DNA of 64,000 nt from an uncultured Candidatus Melainabacteria bacterium (GCA_932182025.1 CAKNXK010000024.1:62001-126000), one strand, 5' to 3'; shown: positions 17,488 through 26,522, counted from the stretch's first letter. The notes: generated by a model not told the origin, from the letters alone. A program made the numbers and translations.

Positions 17488-18141
17488 TTACCAGTTATAT
17501 TTAACTTTAAATCCATCTTTGACAACTCTTGCCGTGCAGTTTGCATTAATTGTAGGATTATCTCCATCACAAGAATTTGAATTTACACCTTCAGGAATTA
17601 ATTTTCCATCATTACGCAATTCAAATCTAAACCTATCTCTTCCAAATTGATTTGGACGATTTTGTAAACCATTTACATCAATTACTACCTGATTTTGAAC
17701 AATCGTGTTACGACTTGGATTAACCATTGCTATTAGATTGATATTGCGAGGAACCTGAAGTTCAGCCGGGAATTTATTAAATCTGAATTTAATAGTATTA
17801 TCAAATCTATTACCACCGCCTTCATTAAAAACTGTAATATTTTTAACACCAATATATGGAGCAAGTCTGTTAAAAGTAAAATCATAATCACCGTCCATAG
17901 CCATCAAGGTATCAGCCATAGAAGCTCGTCCCTCTGCTTCCACACTTTCGTTATATGCCTGAATCATGTTTTGACATCCAAGTTCTATCTGTTCAACAGC
18001 TTTTCCCAGAATCACACCCGTTTTATCTTTCTGAATTGTTTTGACAAGCTGAGGCATAACAAGTGCCGAAATAACTCCTATAATAGACATAGCGAGTAAA
18101 ACTTCTGTAAGCGTAAAGCCCTTTTTTGTTCTTCTTCCCAT
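17488..18141 (-). CDS. Type IV pilin-like protein (pseudopilin)
   Basis: About 217 residues from ATG 18141, which has GGAGG seven bases upstream; a TTG at 18147 is less likely. The N-terminus has the prepilin signature: a short basic leader, then K-K-G-F-T-L-T-E-V-L-L and a hydrophobic helix. Cleavage after the glycine would leave N-methylated Phe as the first residue. The C-terminal domain carries several cysteines, two of which flank S-N-S. It is a likely substrate of the pilus machinery encoded at 1.9-7.9 kb, and it heads an operon of signalling genes. Confidence 0.85.
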   Translation of the reverse strand: MGRRTKKGFTLTEVLLAMSIIGVISALVMPQLVKTIQKDKTGVILGKAVEQIELGCQNMIQAYNESVEAEGRASMADTLMAMDGDYDFTFNRLAPYIGVKNITVFNEGGGNRFDNTIKFRFNKFPAELQVPRNINLIAMVNPSRNTIVQNQVVIDVNGLQNRPNQFGRDRFRFELRNDGKLIPEGVNSNSCDGDNPTINANCTARVVKDGFKVKYNW

Positions 18142-18224
18142 TAGCAACCCTCCAAATATATTTTTCTAAATTATATCACAGATTTAATAATTATTAACAA
18201 TTTGTCTAATGATATTGTTTAGGT

Positions 18225-18230
18225 TATTAT
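18225..18230 (+). promoter_or_regulatory. -10 box six bases before ATG (leaderless start)
   Basis: TATTAT is followed by six bases (GAGAGT) and the ATG at 18237. The short purine run could act as a weak ribosome site but is too close to the ATG for the usual spacing. Confidence 0.4.
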
Positions 18231-18236
18231 GAGAGT

Positions 18237-19787
18237 ATGAACAAGGGGAAGATTGTTGTAGTCGATGATGAAAGAATAGTTACTTCTGCTTTTAACACAT
18301 TATTAAAAGTCGAAGGGTTTTCTGATGCTCATTTTTTTAATAATCCAAAAGAAGCTGTTGAATTCTTGAAAGAAAACACTCCGGATTTGGTTATTTCTGA
18401 CTTTTTGATGCCGGAAATGAATGGTTTGGAGTTTTTGAGTGAAGTTAATAAACTCCATCCGGAAGTAAGTAAAATCCTTTTAACAGGTTATGCTGACAAA
18501 GAAAATGCTATTAAAGCTATTAATGAAATCGGGCTTTACAGATATATTGAAAAGCCTTGGAATAATGATGATTTAATTATAAATATCAAAAACGGGATTG
18601 AAAGAAGCTACCTTTTATCCCAACTTCGTCAAAAAATATCCGAGCTAGAGATTGCTCACAAAGAATTGGAAAAATATTCTCATAATCTTGAAGAGATTGT
18701 TGAAGAACGCACTCACGATTTGCAACAATCAAACGCAAAACTTGCAGGCATTGTTAATTATTGCGCTGACGGGATTTTAATTCTTAATGAAGACGGAATA
18801 ATTGAACAAGTTAACCCTGCTTGCGAAACTTTAATAGGACTTGTTAACAACAAAATCATTTCAGCATCTGTTGATGATTTTGTGTTCAGCAAAAAAACTT
18901 TTATCTCAAAAGAATTACACAAACTTGAAGAAAATGAGCTTTTCTTGAGAGATTTTTACATCAAAAATCCTTTAAGCAACAACCTTGTACCGGTTGAAAT
19001 AAGTTTTGCAAGAATCAATCCTGACGAAGAATTCAAACGCTTTGTCGGTGTAATAAGAGATGTTACCGAACAGAAAAAAGCAGACAGATTAAGAGATGAT
19101 TTTATTGCAACATTAACTCATGATTTGAGAACTCCTCTTTTGGCTGCTATTCAAACTCTTAAATTCTTCCTTGACGGCGCTTTAGGAGAACTCGACGATA
19201 AGCAAAAAATGCTTCTTGCTACAATGCAAAAAAGCAATGAAGATTTATTAGGACTTGTGAATGCTTTATTAGAAGTTTATAAATACGATGCAGAAAAACT
19301 TATCCTTAATAAAACCGATTTCAATATTTATGAGCTGACAAAATTTGTATATGATGAAATTAAACCGCTTGCAGACAGCAAAAATATTGATTTTTCAATT
19401 GATTGCAGCGATACAAGCCTGGAAATTCAAGCAGATAGAAGTGAATTAAGAAGAGTAATTTGTAATTTGCTTGGAAACGCAATCAATTATACTCAAGAAA
19501 ACGGAAAAGTTATTATTACAATCAAAAACGAATCCAATGACTTAATTTTTTCTGTTTCAGATAACGGCTGTGGGATTCCTCAGGAAGATATTCCAAATAT
19601 GTTCCAAAGATTTTCTCAAGGTACAAGCAAAAAACGCTCTGCCGGAACCGGATTAGGTTTATATCTTTCAAGGCAAATTATTGAATCACACGGCGGAAAA
19701 ATTTGGTTGGAAAGCGTTCTTAATAAAGGAAGTGAATTCTCATTTATCCTTACGGATGCAGTAAGTGTTGCAGGAGCTTTAAAATGA
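18237..19787 (+). CDS. Hybrid sensor: REC - PAS - histidine kinase
   Basis: A 516-residue cytoplasmic protein. An N-terminal receiver (1-125) has the acceptor Asp in ISDFLMPEMNG. A coiled-coil linker (about 140-175) joins a PAS domain (about 180-285). The kinase follows: THDLRTPL for phosphorylation, NLLGNAINY (N box), DNGCGIP (G1) and GTGLGLYLSRQI (G2). No membrane segment is seen. The next gene, a LuxR-type regulator, starts inside its stop codon (4-bp overlap) and is the probable output partner. Confidence 0.9.
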   Translation: MNKGKIVVVDDERIVTSAFNTLLKVEGFSDAHFFNNPKEAVEFLKENTPDLVISDFLMPEMNGLEFLSEVNKLHPEVSKILLTGYADKENAIKAINEIGLYRYIEKPWNNDDLIINIKNGIERSYLLSQLRQKISELEIAHKELEKYSHNLEEIVEERTHDLQQSNAKLAGIVNYCADGILILNEDGIIEQVNPACETLIGLVNNKIISASVDDFVFSKKTFISKELHKLEENELFLRDFYIKNPLSNNLVPVEISFARINPDEEFKRFVGVIRDVTEQKKADRLRDDFIATLTHDLRTPLLAAIQTLKFFLDGALGELDDKQKMLLATMQKSNEDLLGLVNALLEVYKYDAEKLILNKTDFNIYELTKFVYDEIKPLADSKNIDFSIDCSDTSLEIQADRSELRRVICNLLGNAINYTQENGKVIITIKNESNDLIFSVSDNGCGIPQEDIPNMFQRFSQGTSKKRSAGTGLGLYLSRQIIESHGGKIWLESVLNKGSEFSFILTDAVSVAGALK

Positions 19788-20440
19788 TAAACGTACTTTT
19801 AATTGAAGACCACGAACTTTATAGAATGGGGCTTTCAATGCTTCTTGATAAAGCAGAAGGAATTAATCTTATTGCAGAAGCTTCTGACGGTATCGAAGGC
19901 GTTAGAAAAGCTCGTGAGCTTACACCAAACGTTATTCTTATGGATATCGGACTTCCTAATATGGATGGGATTGAAGCTACACTTAGAATTAAGGATTTTT
20001 TACCGGAGACTAAAATTCTTATCTTTACTTCTCGTGATAGCGAGCATGATGTATTTGAATCGTTTAAAGCCGGTGCTGACGGTTATATTATGAAAGGTGC
20101 ATCTCCTGAACAAACTATTTCTGCTATAAAAGCCGTACATGAAGGTGTGGGTTGGATTGATCCTGCTATTGCAAAACTGGTTTTCTCAAGTATTCAAAAA
20201 CCTTCTACAGCAGTTGTTACAGAAGTTTCTAAAAAAAGCAGCAATACATACGGGCTTACTGATAGAGAACTTGATGTGCTTGAGCTTATGGTTGAAGGGC
20301 TTTCAAATCCTCAAATCGCAGACAAGCTTGTTATTGCTAAAGCAACAACAAAAGCACATGTACACAGTATTCTTCAAAAACTTTGTGCTACAACAAGAAC
20401 TCAAGCTACTGTTATGGCAATGAAGGAAGGCTTGGTTTAG
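19784..20440 (+). CDS. NarL/FixJ-type response regulator
   Basis: 218 residues. A receiver domain (about 1-120) has the acceptor Asp in VILMDIGLPNMDG, and a LuxR-type helix-turn-helix follows at the C-terminus (LTDRELDVLELMVEGLSNPQ, then I-A-D-K). It would bind DNA as a dimer after phosphorylation by the kinase encoded directly upstream, with which it overlaps by 4 bp. The gene after it begins at the next base, so all three are one operon. Confidence 0.92.
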   Translation: MINVLLIEDHELYRMGLSMLLDKAEGINLIAEASDGIEGVRKARELTPNVILMDIGLPNMDGIEATLRIKDFLPETKILIFTSRDSEHDVFESFKAGADGYIMKGASPEQTISAIKAVHEGVGWIDPAIAKLVFSSIQKPSTAVVTEVSKKSSNTYGLTDRELDVLELMVEGLSNPQIADKLVIAKATTKAHVHSILQKLCATTRTQATVMAMKEGLV

Positions 20441-21667
20441 ATGTTTGAAGCTTTAGCCGGAAGTATAATGGCTATGAAAGTTCATTTTGCGCAATTAAAA
20501 CTGCCTTTTGCAAAAAGACAGGATAGAGTTGTTGCAGAAACCATTTACCAGAACAACATAAACAAAGTTGAAGTTACTGAAAAATATGAAAAAAGCAAAA
20601 TGCCTGAGTCCGGGTATATGACTGTTGCAGAATATGAAGCTAAGTCAAGAGCAAAAACAAGAAAAGAAATAGCAGAAGAAGTTAAGCAAGCAGAAGTTCC
20701 AAAAGACTCTAATATGGTATATGTTCCTCAAAAAACTTTTAAACTCGTTAAATACAACGACCCGGTTGGAAGCCCTGAATTAACTTTACCGAGAAAACTT
20801 AACTTTGACAGACAAATCAATGCTCAGGGAATAATTTCGGGCGATAAAACCATGCTTGTTTATCCTGCCGTTTATTATTATGCACAAACAGACTGCACTT
20901 CTTGCGATTTATTCTTAATCAAGCTTGACCCAAAACTCAATGATACCGATAAAGCAATGAAAGCTAATATCGTTCAAAGAGAAGAAAAACCGTTAATTTC
21001 GACTTCAAAAGATATTGAAACAAAATTTATATTCAGAACCCTTACTCCGATTGATTTTTCAAGTGACAACAAAAAACTTGTCGTAAAAGAAAAAGTCGGA
21101 CACAGGCACGATGGTATTTGGAAAACAGATTTGTGGGTTTATGACTTTGAAAAACAAGAAGCAAAAAAATTCCCGCAGATAAGAGAAGCAATAATTGATT
21201 ATTGGGCAAATGCCGGCGGGGTTGATTTTGAAGAAAACCGTTGGGATATTTATCCAATGGGATTTGATGCCAATGACGATAACAGAATTATTCTTTGTGC
21301 TTATGCTTATACCGGTGATGTACCGAAGTTTTTGGGCACATGGAGTATTGATGTTGATGGAATAAATTCTAAACTCGAAGATTTAAGCGGTTCAAGCATT
21401 CCTGTTTTTGTAATCGGGTTTAGACTGGCAGAAGACTCTGTAAAAGACTCCTCAGAAGTTGAATTTGAAGCACGTCAGGCTAAAGAACGTGAAAAAGCAG
21501 AAGCTAAGCAAGAAAAAGAAGCCAAAAAATTTGATGATAAAATGAAAGATTTGGAATACCAACGTAAAATTCAGCAAATGGACATGGAAACTTTACTCAA
21601 AATCCAACAACGAAAAAATGAATTAAAAAATATTCCAAAATCAAGTAACGGATTAACAGGTAACTAG
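20441..21667 (+). CDS. Unknown protein with beta-propeller-like core and coiled-coil tail
   Basis: 408 residues, starting at the base after the response regulator stop. No signal peptide is seen. Residues about 120-340 carry repeated short beta stretches with motifs such as S-S-D-N-K-K-L-V-V and D-L-W-V-Y-D, resembling PD40/TolB-like propeller blades, though without a firm match. Residues about 345-400 form a long Lys/Glu/Arg-rich coiled coil. A C-x-x-C pair sits in the core. It may be a target or co-factor of the upstream two-component pair. The function is not known. Confidence 0.6.
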   Translation: MFEALAGSIMAMKVHFAQLKLPFAKRQDRVVAETIYQNNINKVEVTEKYEKSKMPESGYMTVAEYEAKSRAKTRKEIAEEVKQAEVPKDSNMVYVPQKTFKLVKYNDPVGSPELTLPRKLNFDRQINAQGIISGDKTMLVYPAVYYYAQTDCTSCDLFLIKLDPKLNDTDKAMKANIVQREEKPLISTSKDIETKFIFRTLTPIDFSSDNKKLVVKEKVGHRHDGIWKTDLWVYDFEKQEAKKFPQIREAIIDYWANAGGVDFEENRWDIYPMGFDANDDNRIILCAYAYTGDVPKFLGTWSIDVDGINSKLEDLSGSSIPVFVIGFRLAEDSVKDSSEVEFEARQAKEREKAEAKQEKEAKKFDDKMKDLEYQRKIQQMDMETLLKIQQRKNELKNIPKSSNGLTGN

Positions 21668-21716
21668 CAATTTTTTATCACCAATTGTTTTTATATATAA
21701 GAAAGGTGATGTGTAA

Positions 21717-22517
21717 GTGACTATTGGTACAAGTTATTACGTTCCAAGTACAAATAATGATGTTGAAAAAGGGTTCCTCTTAGCATCAGCAGCTTCCGGT
21801 GCAGTTATGGCAACATTACCTTTGTTTTCCAAACCTTTTATAAACCAGATGAAAAGAGAGCATGCTAATAATGAAGAATATAAAGACGCATTTTTAAAAT
21901 CTTTCAAAAACTCCGGACTTCGTGAAAACGGGGTTACGCTTCAGCATGTTGGGATGAATTCTATTGCAAAAAAAGATGTTAAAGAGGGCTTAAACGCATT
22001 TTATTCACCTGATGCAAGAACAATAAATCTTAATTTTGACAAAGCTTCAATTTCAGCGTTTCATGAAGCAGGACATGCGATAAATCATCTTCAAAGCAGG
22101 CTTGGAAACTTTCTCCAAAAACTTCGAGCTCCCGGGTATACAGTCGCAGGTTTAATGGGAACGGTTGCATTGTTTTCAAGAAAAAAACCGGAAGAAAACG
22201 ACCATGGGTTCTTGGATTTTGTACAAAATAACTGCGGTAAAATCGCATTTGCGGCAATGTTACCAACCGTTGCAGAGGAAGCAATGGCAAGTCATAAAGG
22301 AATTAAACTAGCCCGTGCAGGTGGTTTGGGAGAAGCTGCTATAAAAAACCTTAAAAAGTTTTATGGCAAAGCTCTTATGAGTTATGCAGGATACGCAATA
22401 GCAACAGGAATTTCTGTCGGGTTAGCGAATAAAATTATGCAGCATTATACACGACCGAAAAAAGTTACTCTTCAACAAGAGTTTCCACAAGCTTATTATC
22501 CTTATCAAAGATTTTAA
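21717..22517 (+). CDS. Membrane protein with HEAGH zinc-protease motif
   Basis: 266 residues from a GTG start with GAAAGGTG upstream. The zinc-binding HExxH motif is HEAGH at about residues 116-120, and a likely third ligand is in AEEAMASHKG near residue 187. Hydrophobic segments near 20-40, 145-160, 175-190 and 220-240 suggest a membrane-embedded peptidase. The layout recalls M41- or M48-like peptidases, but I cannot place the family. Its last 53 bp overlap the end of the convergent gene. Confidence 0.62.
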   Translation: MTIGTSYYVPSTNNDVEKGFLLASAASGAVMATLPLFSKPFINQMKREHANNEEYKDAFLKSFKNSGLRENGVTLQHVGMNSIAKKDVKEGLNAFYSPDARTINLNFDKASISAFHEAGHAINHLQSRLGNFLQKLRAPGYTVAGLMGTVALFSRKKPEENDHGFLDFVQNNCGKIAFAAMLPTVAEEAMASHKGIKLARAGGLGEAAIKNLKKFYGKALMSYAGYAIATGISVGLANKIMQHYTRPKKVTLQQEFPQAYYPYQRF

Positions 22518-23394
22518 TCTTTGATTTTTGACCATCTTTGTATTCCGGTAAATAAATGTTCTTCACTTTGTAATCCGCAGAATATAGAGTTTCTTTTTTC
22601 TTAACACCGTCTTCAAAATCGCTGACAAGCATAACTGAGTCTTCTTGAGAATTATAATAAGTAAATCTGGTTAAATCAGTACCGTCATAATTTAGAGAAA
22701 CATTCTTTACCATTCTACCTTCATTATCATAGAATAAATGCTCTTCTCTCAAGTTAACATCATTCTCAATGACTTCTTTTCGAAGAGAAATTGTCTTTCC
22801 GTCTTTATCGGATTTCTTGTATTTAATTGGCTCATCCTCAGAATAATTCCAAGTTTCGTTATAAACAATTTCATTATCATCATTATATCTGGTATGACTA
22901 AGCGGTAATCCGTTTTTATATTTCCATTTATCGTATATTGAATCTTTGTCTTCAACTTGAGAATCCAAAATGCTTCCATCTGCTAAAGAAACTTCAATAA
23001 AGTTAATATCATGTCTTTTGATTTCACAATCTTCCTCTCCTAAAATCACTGTAATCTTATCTGACGAAGAGTTCAAAAAATAAATTCCATTATAAGATGT
23101 GTCTAAAAGCATCTCTACTGTTTTACGCACAGGAACAGGCAAATCTGCTAAATCTGCAATTGCTGATAACGGAATATTTTTATCTGATAAATTATATAAA
23201 TCTGTTTTTTTAACAGCAGGCTCAATAGGTTTTGGAGCAACCTGCTTTACAGGAGGGGGAGGAACCTGCACTTGCTGTACTTCAGGAACTTGCACCGTTT
23301 CTTCTTCTTCAGACGTATTCAAAAATAAATAGCCAAAAGTCGATAATAAAGCAACTCCGCTACAAATCCCAATTACAACTTTTTTGTTAAACAT
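22465..23394 (-). CDS. Membrane-anchored YD/YwqK-like repeat protein
   Basis: About 309 residues from ATG 23394, chosen for GAGGTTGG about eight bases upstream. An N-terminal membrane anchor (about 4-22) is followed by a Pro/Val/Gln-rich linker and a C-terminal region (about 140-300) of repeated beta strands with Y-D/Y-N motifs such as Y-N-D-D-N-E-I-V-Y-N-E-T. These resemble YD or MORN-variant repeats of the YwqK type. The domain would lie outside the cytoplasmic membrane. The gene converges with, and overlaps by 53 bp, the HEAGH protein gene. The function is unknown. Confidence 0.55.
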   Translation of the reverse strand: MFNKKVVIGICSGVALLSTFGYLFLNTSEEEETVQVPEVQQVQVPPPPVKQVAPKPIEPAVKKTDLYNLSDKNIPLSAIADLADLPVPVRKTVEMLLDTSYNGIYFLNSSSDKITVILGEEDCEIKRHDINFIEVSLADGSILDSQVEDKDSIYDKWKYKNGLPLSHTRYNDDNEIVYNETWNYSEDEPIKYKKSDKDGKTISLRKEVIENDVNLREEHLFYDNEGRMVKNVSLNYDGTDLTRFTYYNSQEDSVMLVSDFEDGVKKKETLYSADYKVKNIYLPEYKDGQKSKIKIFDKDNKLVETLVEE

Positions 23395-23458
23395 TTTTCC
23401 AACCTCATCTACCATTATTATAGAGTTTTTTTAATTTAAATCAATCTTTTTTTTGTGA

Positions 23459-23464
23459 TAAAAT
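23459..23464 (+). promoter_or_regulatory. -10 box six bases before nanE ATG
   Basis: TAAAAT is followed by six bases and the ATG at 23471, with no ribosome site. Confidence 0.45.
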
Positions 23465-23470
23465 TATTGC

Positions 23471-24145
23471 ATGACTATCATTGAAGATTTGAAGGGGAAA
23501 ATTATTGTTTCATCTCAGGCTATGCCTGATGAGCCATTCTATGACGAAAAATGCATGACGGCAATGATGCAATCAGTCGTCAACGGCGGCGCAGGCGGAC
23601 TTCGTGTTGCAGGCGCAAGAGATGTTAGAAACGCTAAAAAATTCAAACTTCCTGTTATTGGATTAACCAAGCCCGACAAACTTCCTGAAAATTGGAAAAG
23701 TGTAGTTTATATTACACCAACTCTTAAAGAAGTTCACGAGCTTATTGAAGCAAATGCTGATATTATTGCTTTTGACGGAACTCAAAGACCGCGCCCAAAT
23801 TGTACTCTTAAAGATATTATAAATGAAATTCATAACTTCAAGAAGCTTGCAATGGCTGATATCTCAACTCTTGAAGAAGGGGTAAATGCAGAAAAATTAG
23901 GTGCTGATATCATCTCTACCACATTGGCGGGATACACAGATGAATCAGGAATCGCAGGAGAAACTCCGGATTTTGAATTATTGGAACAACTAGTTAAAAC
24001 AATTAAAAAACCTGTAATTTTAGAAGGCAGAATCTGGACAAGAGAAGATGTTCAAAAAGGATTTGAGCTTGGCGCACATTGTGTTGTTATCGGTTCTGCA
24101 ATCACCAGACCACAGTTAATTGTTAAAAGATTTTTGGGAGCATAA
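23471..24145 (+). CDS. nanE: N-acetylmannosamine-6-phosphate 2-epimerase
   Basis: 224 residues, TIM-barrel epimerase converting ManNAc-6-P to GlcNAc-6-P in sialic acid breakdown. Family stretches are clear: L-K-G-K-I-I-V-S-S-Q-A near the N-terminus, G-A-G-G-L-R-V-A-G, P-V-I-G-L-T-K, the ADISTLEEG motif near residue 138 and G-S-A-I-T-R-P at the end. The next gene is a ROK kinase 1 bp downstream, a typical nanE-nanK order. No sialidase, lyase (nanA) or transporter is nearby, so the cell may use ManNAc or get sialic acid through genes elsewhere. Confidence 0.92.
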   Translation: MTIIEDLKGKIIVSSQAMPDEPFYDEKCMTAMMQSVVNGGAGGLRVAGARDVRNAKKFKLPVIGLTKPDKLPENWKSVVYITPTLKEVHELIEANADIIAFDGTQRPRPNCTLKDIINEIHNFKKLAMADISTLEEGVNAEKLGADIISTTLAGYTDESGIAGETPDFELLEQLVKTIKKPVILEGRIWTREDVQKGFELGAHCVVIGSAITRPQLIVKRFLGA

Positions 24146-24146
24146 A

Positions 24147-25019
24147 ATGAAAGCACTGGCATTTGATATCGGCGGGACAAAAATATATTCAACTATTATT
24201 GATGAAAACGGTAAAATCATCAGTGAAATTGACAAGTTTTCAACCCCAAAATCTTTAGACGAGATTAAAAATGTGCTTCGTTCTCAAATCGAAAAACATG
24301 AAAACGAAGTTGATATTATCGCAATTGCAACAGCAGGCGCTGTGAATAATGCAAATACAGGCGTAATCGGTTCAACAGGAAACCTTCCCAACGGCTATAA
24401 CACAATAGATTTCCCATCATTAAGCAAAAAACGTGTTTTCTTAGAAAACGATGCAAACTCAGCAGCTTGGGCTGAATACAAAATCGGCTCTTCAAAAGGA
24501 ACATCCGCTTCTGTTCTTTTAACCCTTGGAACAGGTGTTGGCGGAGGAATAATTATTAATAACAACCTGCTCAAAGGTAAATCAGGCGCAGCAGGTGAAA
24601 TGCATTTCAAAATGTATCCCGACAAACGCAGAAAATGTACTTGCGGAGGCTGGGACTGTTTTGAAATCTACGCTTCAGGCACTGCACTCAAAATTGATGC
24701 GGAAGAAATGCTAAACGACAAAAATGTTACAACCTACGACGTCATTGAAGGTGTAAAAAACGGCGAAAAGAAGATGATTGATGTCCTAAATCGTTGGCAA
24801 GATGATATCACAACAGGAATCAAAGGACTTGCTGATATTTTTGACCCTGATTGTGTTGTACTTTCAGGTTCAATGGCACAATTCGTTGACGTCAAAAAAG
24901 TTGAAGAAGAAGTCAACTCTGATATAGTAACACCACCAACATCAATCAGACTTGCAACTGCCGGTAACTATGCAGGTATGATTGGTGCAGCACTTTTAGC
25001 CATGGAAAGAGGTCTATAA
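24147..25019 (+). CDS. nanK: ROK-family sugar kinase (probable N-acetylmannosamine kinase)
   Basis: About 290 residues from ATG 24147, where G-G-G-A-G precedes the start; an upstream in-frame start inside nanE is less likely. ATP motif A-F-D-I-G-G-T-K is at the N-terminus, catalytic Asp in E-N-D-A-N, and L-T-L-G-T-G-V-G-G-G follows. The zinc motif is CTCGGWDCFE, a variant of the ROK CxCGxxGCxE with Trp-Asp in the loop. Next to nanE it most likely phosphorylates ManNAc, but glucokinase activity cannot be excluded. Confidence 0.85.
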   Translation: MKALAFDIGGTKIYSTIIDENGKIISEIDKFSTPKSLDEIKNVLRSQIEKHENEVDIIAIATAGAVNNANTGVIGSTGNLPNGYNTIDFPSLSKKRVFLENDANSAAWAEYKIGSSKGTSASVLLTLGTGVGGGIIINNNLLKGKSGAAGEMHFKMYPDKRRKCTCGGWDCFEIYASGTALKIDAEEMLNDKNVTTYDVIEGVKNGEKKMIDVLNRWQDDITTGIKGLADIFDPDCVVLSGSMAQFVDVKKVEEEVNSDIVTPPTSIRLATAGNYAGMIGAALLAMERGL

Positions 25020-25020
25020 A

Positions 25021-25236
25021 ATGGGAAAAGCTAAACGCAGAAGCCTAAAACAAGGTATCAACGACCGTTTCCAATATATGACAAGAGAATCTGCTCTTGA
25101 TTTTGTTATAAAAAATATTAATAACAAAAATGAAGTTATCGATACAGTTACTCTTTTTAACTTTTCAGCAGAAGAAATGCTTGAAGCAGGTGCTGAATAT
25201 GAAGATGTGCTTGCTTTTGGCGGGTTAGTAAGCTAA
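25021..25236 (+). CDS. Small protein of unknown function after nanK
   Basis: 71 residues, starting 1 bp after the nanK stop. A basic N-terminus (M-G-K-A-K-R-R) is followed by helical, acidic sequence ending in E-D-V-L-A-F-G-G. No signal or membrane segment is seen. The tight spacing suggests co-transcription with nanE-nanK. I do not recognise the family. Confidence 0.5.
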   Translation: MGKAKRRSLKQGINDRFQYMTRESALDFVIKNINNKNEVIDTVTLFNFSAEEMLEAGAEYEDVLAFGGLVS

Positions 25237-25247
25237 ACATTATAATA

Positions 25248-25502
25248 TTAATCTTTATTATTCTTTTTATCGTCAAAAGATTTGCCAATTAAAGCACCTT
25301 GCATCGCACCGCCTGCACCCAGGGAAGTAATGACAATCGGCCATGTTTTAATCTTAGTCCAATCTACAGGGCAGGTTGCAATCATTGCACCACTCATAAG
25401 AAGTCCGGTAATCCCGCCTACAACACATCCCACTCTTTTTCCTTTACCCTTGAATTCAGTGGTTTTATAAACTTGTTGATTATTGATTGCTGAAACACGC
25501 AT
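25248..25502 (-). CDS. Small membrane protein with N-terminal FKGK tail
   Basis: 84 residues. The polar N-terminus ends in FKGKGKR (residues 17-23). Two glycine-rich hydrophobic segments follow, about 24-44 (V-V-G-G-I-T-G-L-L) and 55-73, a hairpin typical of glycine-zipper membrane proteins. The C-terminus is charged. The ribosome site AAGGAG is just upstream of the ATG. The FKGK tail links it to the 283-residue protein at 30-881. Function unknown. Confidence 0.55.
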   Translation of the reverse strand: MRVSAINNQQVYKTTEFKGKGKRVGCVVGGITGLLMSGAMIATCPVDWTKIKTWPIVITSLGAGGAMQGALIGKSFDDKKNNKD

Positions 25503-25554
25503 ACTTTTCTCCTTTTTTATAATAAAACCCCTGAAAAAATTATTTGCAATAAAA

Positions 25555-25877
25555 TTATTCCATCAAATCCCTTAATATTTTATAAACCAATTCCAACATT
25601 GCACTATTTCCCTTTATTGCTTCAATATAGTGATTTATTCTTTCAAGTAGTTCTTCATCTGTTTTTATATGGTCATTTGCAAAAAGCTCTTGAGTAGATG
25701 TATTGAGTGATTTAATGATTTTTTCCAAGGTCTCGGGTTTGGAAAAAGTTATACCGTGTTCAATATTGCTATAATTTCTTGGAGTTATTTCAATCAATTC
25801 AGCAAACTGCTCTTGTGTTAAACCGTGTCGTTTTCTTAGGCTTTTAATCTTTTCGCCAAACTCTTTTTTATATTCAT
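25555..25877 (-). pseudogene. Xre-family regulator with a frameshift in an A run
   Basis: The C-terminal frame (25555-25797) continues upstream, without a usable start, into a clear helix-turn-helix (LRKRHGLTQEQFAELIEITP). The only good start, ATG 25877, lies in another frame. The two frames would join if the run of six A (T6 at 25864-25869 on the plus strand) had seven. The gene is therefore broken by a one-base deletion, or the deletion is a sequencing error, or slippage on the A run restores the frame. The intact product would have 107 residues, like the Xre protein at 29263-29586. Confidence 0.7.
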
Positions 25878-25897
25878 TCTAATCCTCGGAATTATAA

Positions 25898-26505
25898 CTT
25901 AGATTTAAACAAGCTCAGACAGACGGTATTGTTACACATAACGAATGGAGTACTTTTTCAAAAGAATTGTTTGCGATGAAGAAGGATTTAGCTTAACAAA
26001 AACAGCAACAACAGTTGCTATGGAACTTGGTTTGGCAGCTTTGGCATCCGGCTGTAGTGGCAGTCGGTGCCGTAATGAGTGGTTCTATGGTTATTAATGG
26101 CGGTAAAATTTAATAGAGGGAACAAAAGAATACTATAATGCTACAACTCATGAAAAAGCTCAAGCCAGAGCAAATACTACACAGATGAAAGAAACTAAAA
26201 CCGTCTACACAAAGGCTGATGGCACAACAATAACTCGAGAAGTTATAACAGATAGAGCGACAGGTAATAACAAAACTATCACAACAACAGTTAAAAACGG
26301 TAAAACATCAGTAGTAGAAACAACTCATCTTGAAAACGGATTAACTAAATCTGTACACAAGGGAGTTGATGACAGACTAAATAAAGTTGAATATCATGAC
26401 AGATATGGCAACCCTGTAAAAACGACATTTGAAGATCCAAGACTTATAGGGTCTGAACTGTTTAGGCAAGAAAAAAAGGTCGAGCTAAAGCCCGACCTTT
26501 TTTCT
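25898..26505 (+). pseudogene. Decayed EF-hand/YD-like repeat protein gene
   Basis: Coding sense is spread over three frames. First comes D-G-I-V-T-H-N-E-W-S-T-F-S-K-E-L, which looks EF-hand-like, ending at a stop near 25997. A second frame gives T-A-T-T-V-A-M-E-L-G-L-A-A-L-A-S-G, and the first frame returns with A-V-V-A-V-G-A-V-M-S-G, together one hydrophobic segment. From about 26110 a third frame gives a Thr/Lys-rich YD-like region through 26500 (V-Y-T-K-A-D-G-T-T-I). At least three indels and no start codon show true decay. The last frame runs into the terminator. Confidence 0.65.
26472..26503. terminator. Bidirectional terminator before ppdK end
   Basis: A 15-base stem (26472-26486 with 26489-26503, one mismatch) with A and T runs on its edges. 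It ends ppdK on the minus strand. Confidence 0.85.
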
Positions 26506-26522
26506 TATTTTTATATTTACCC

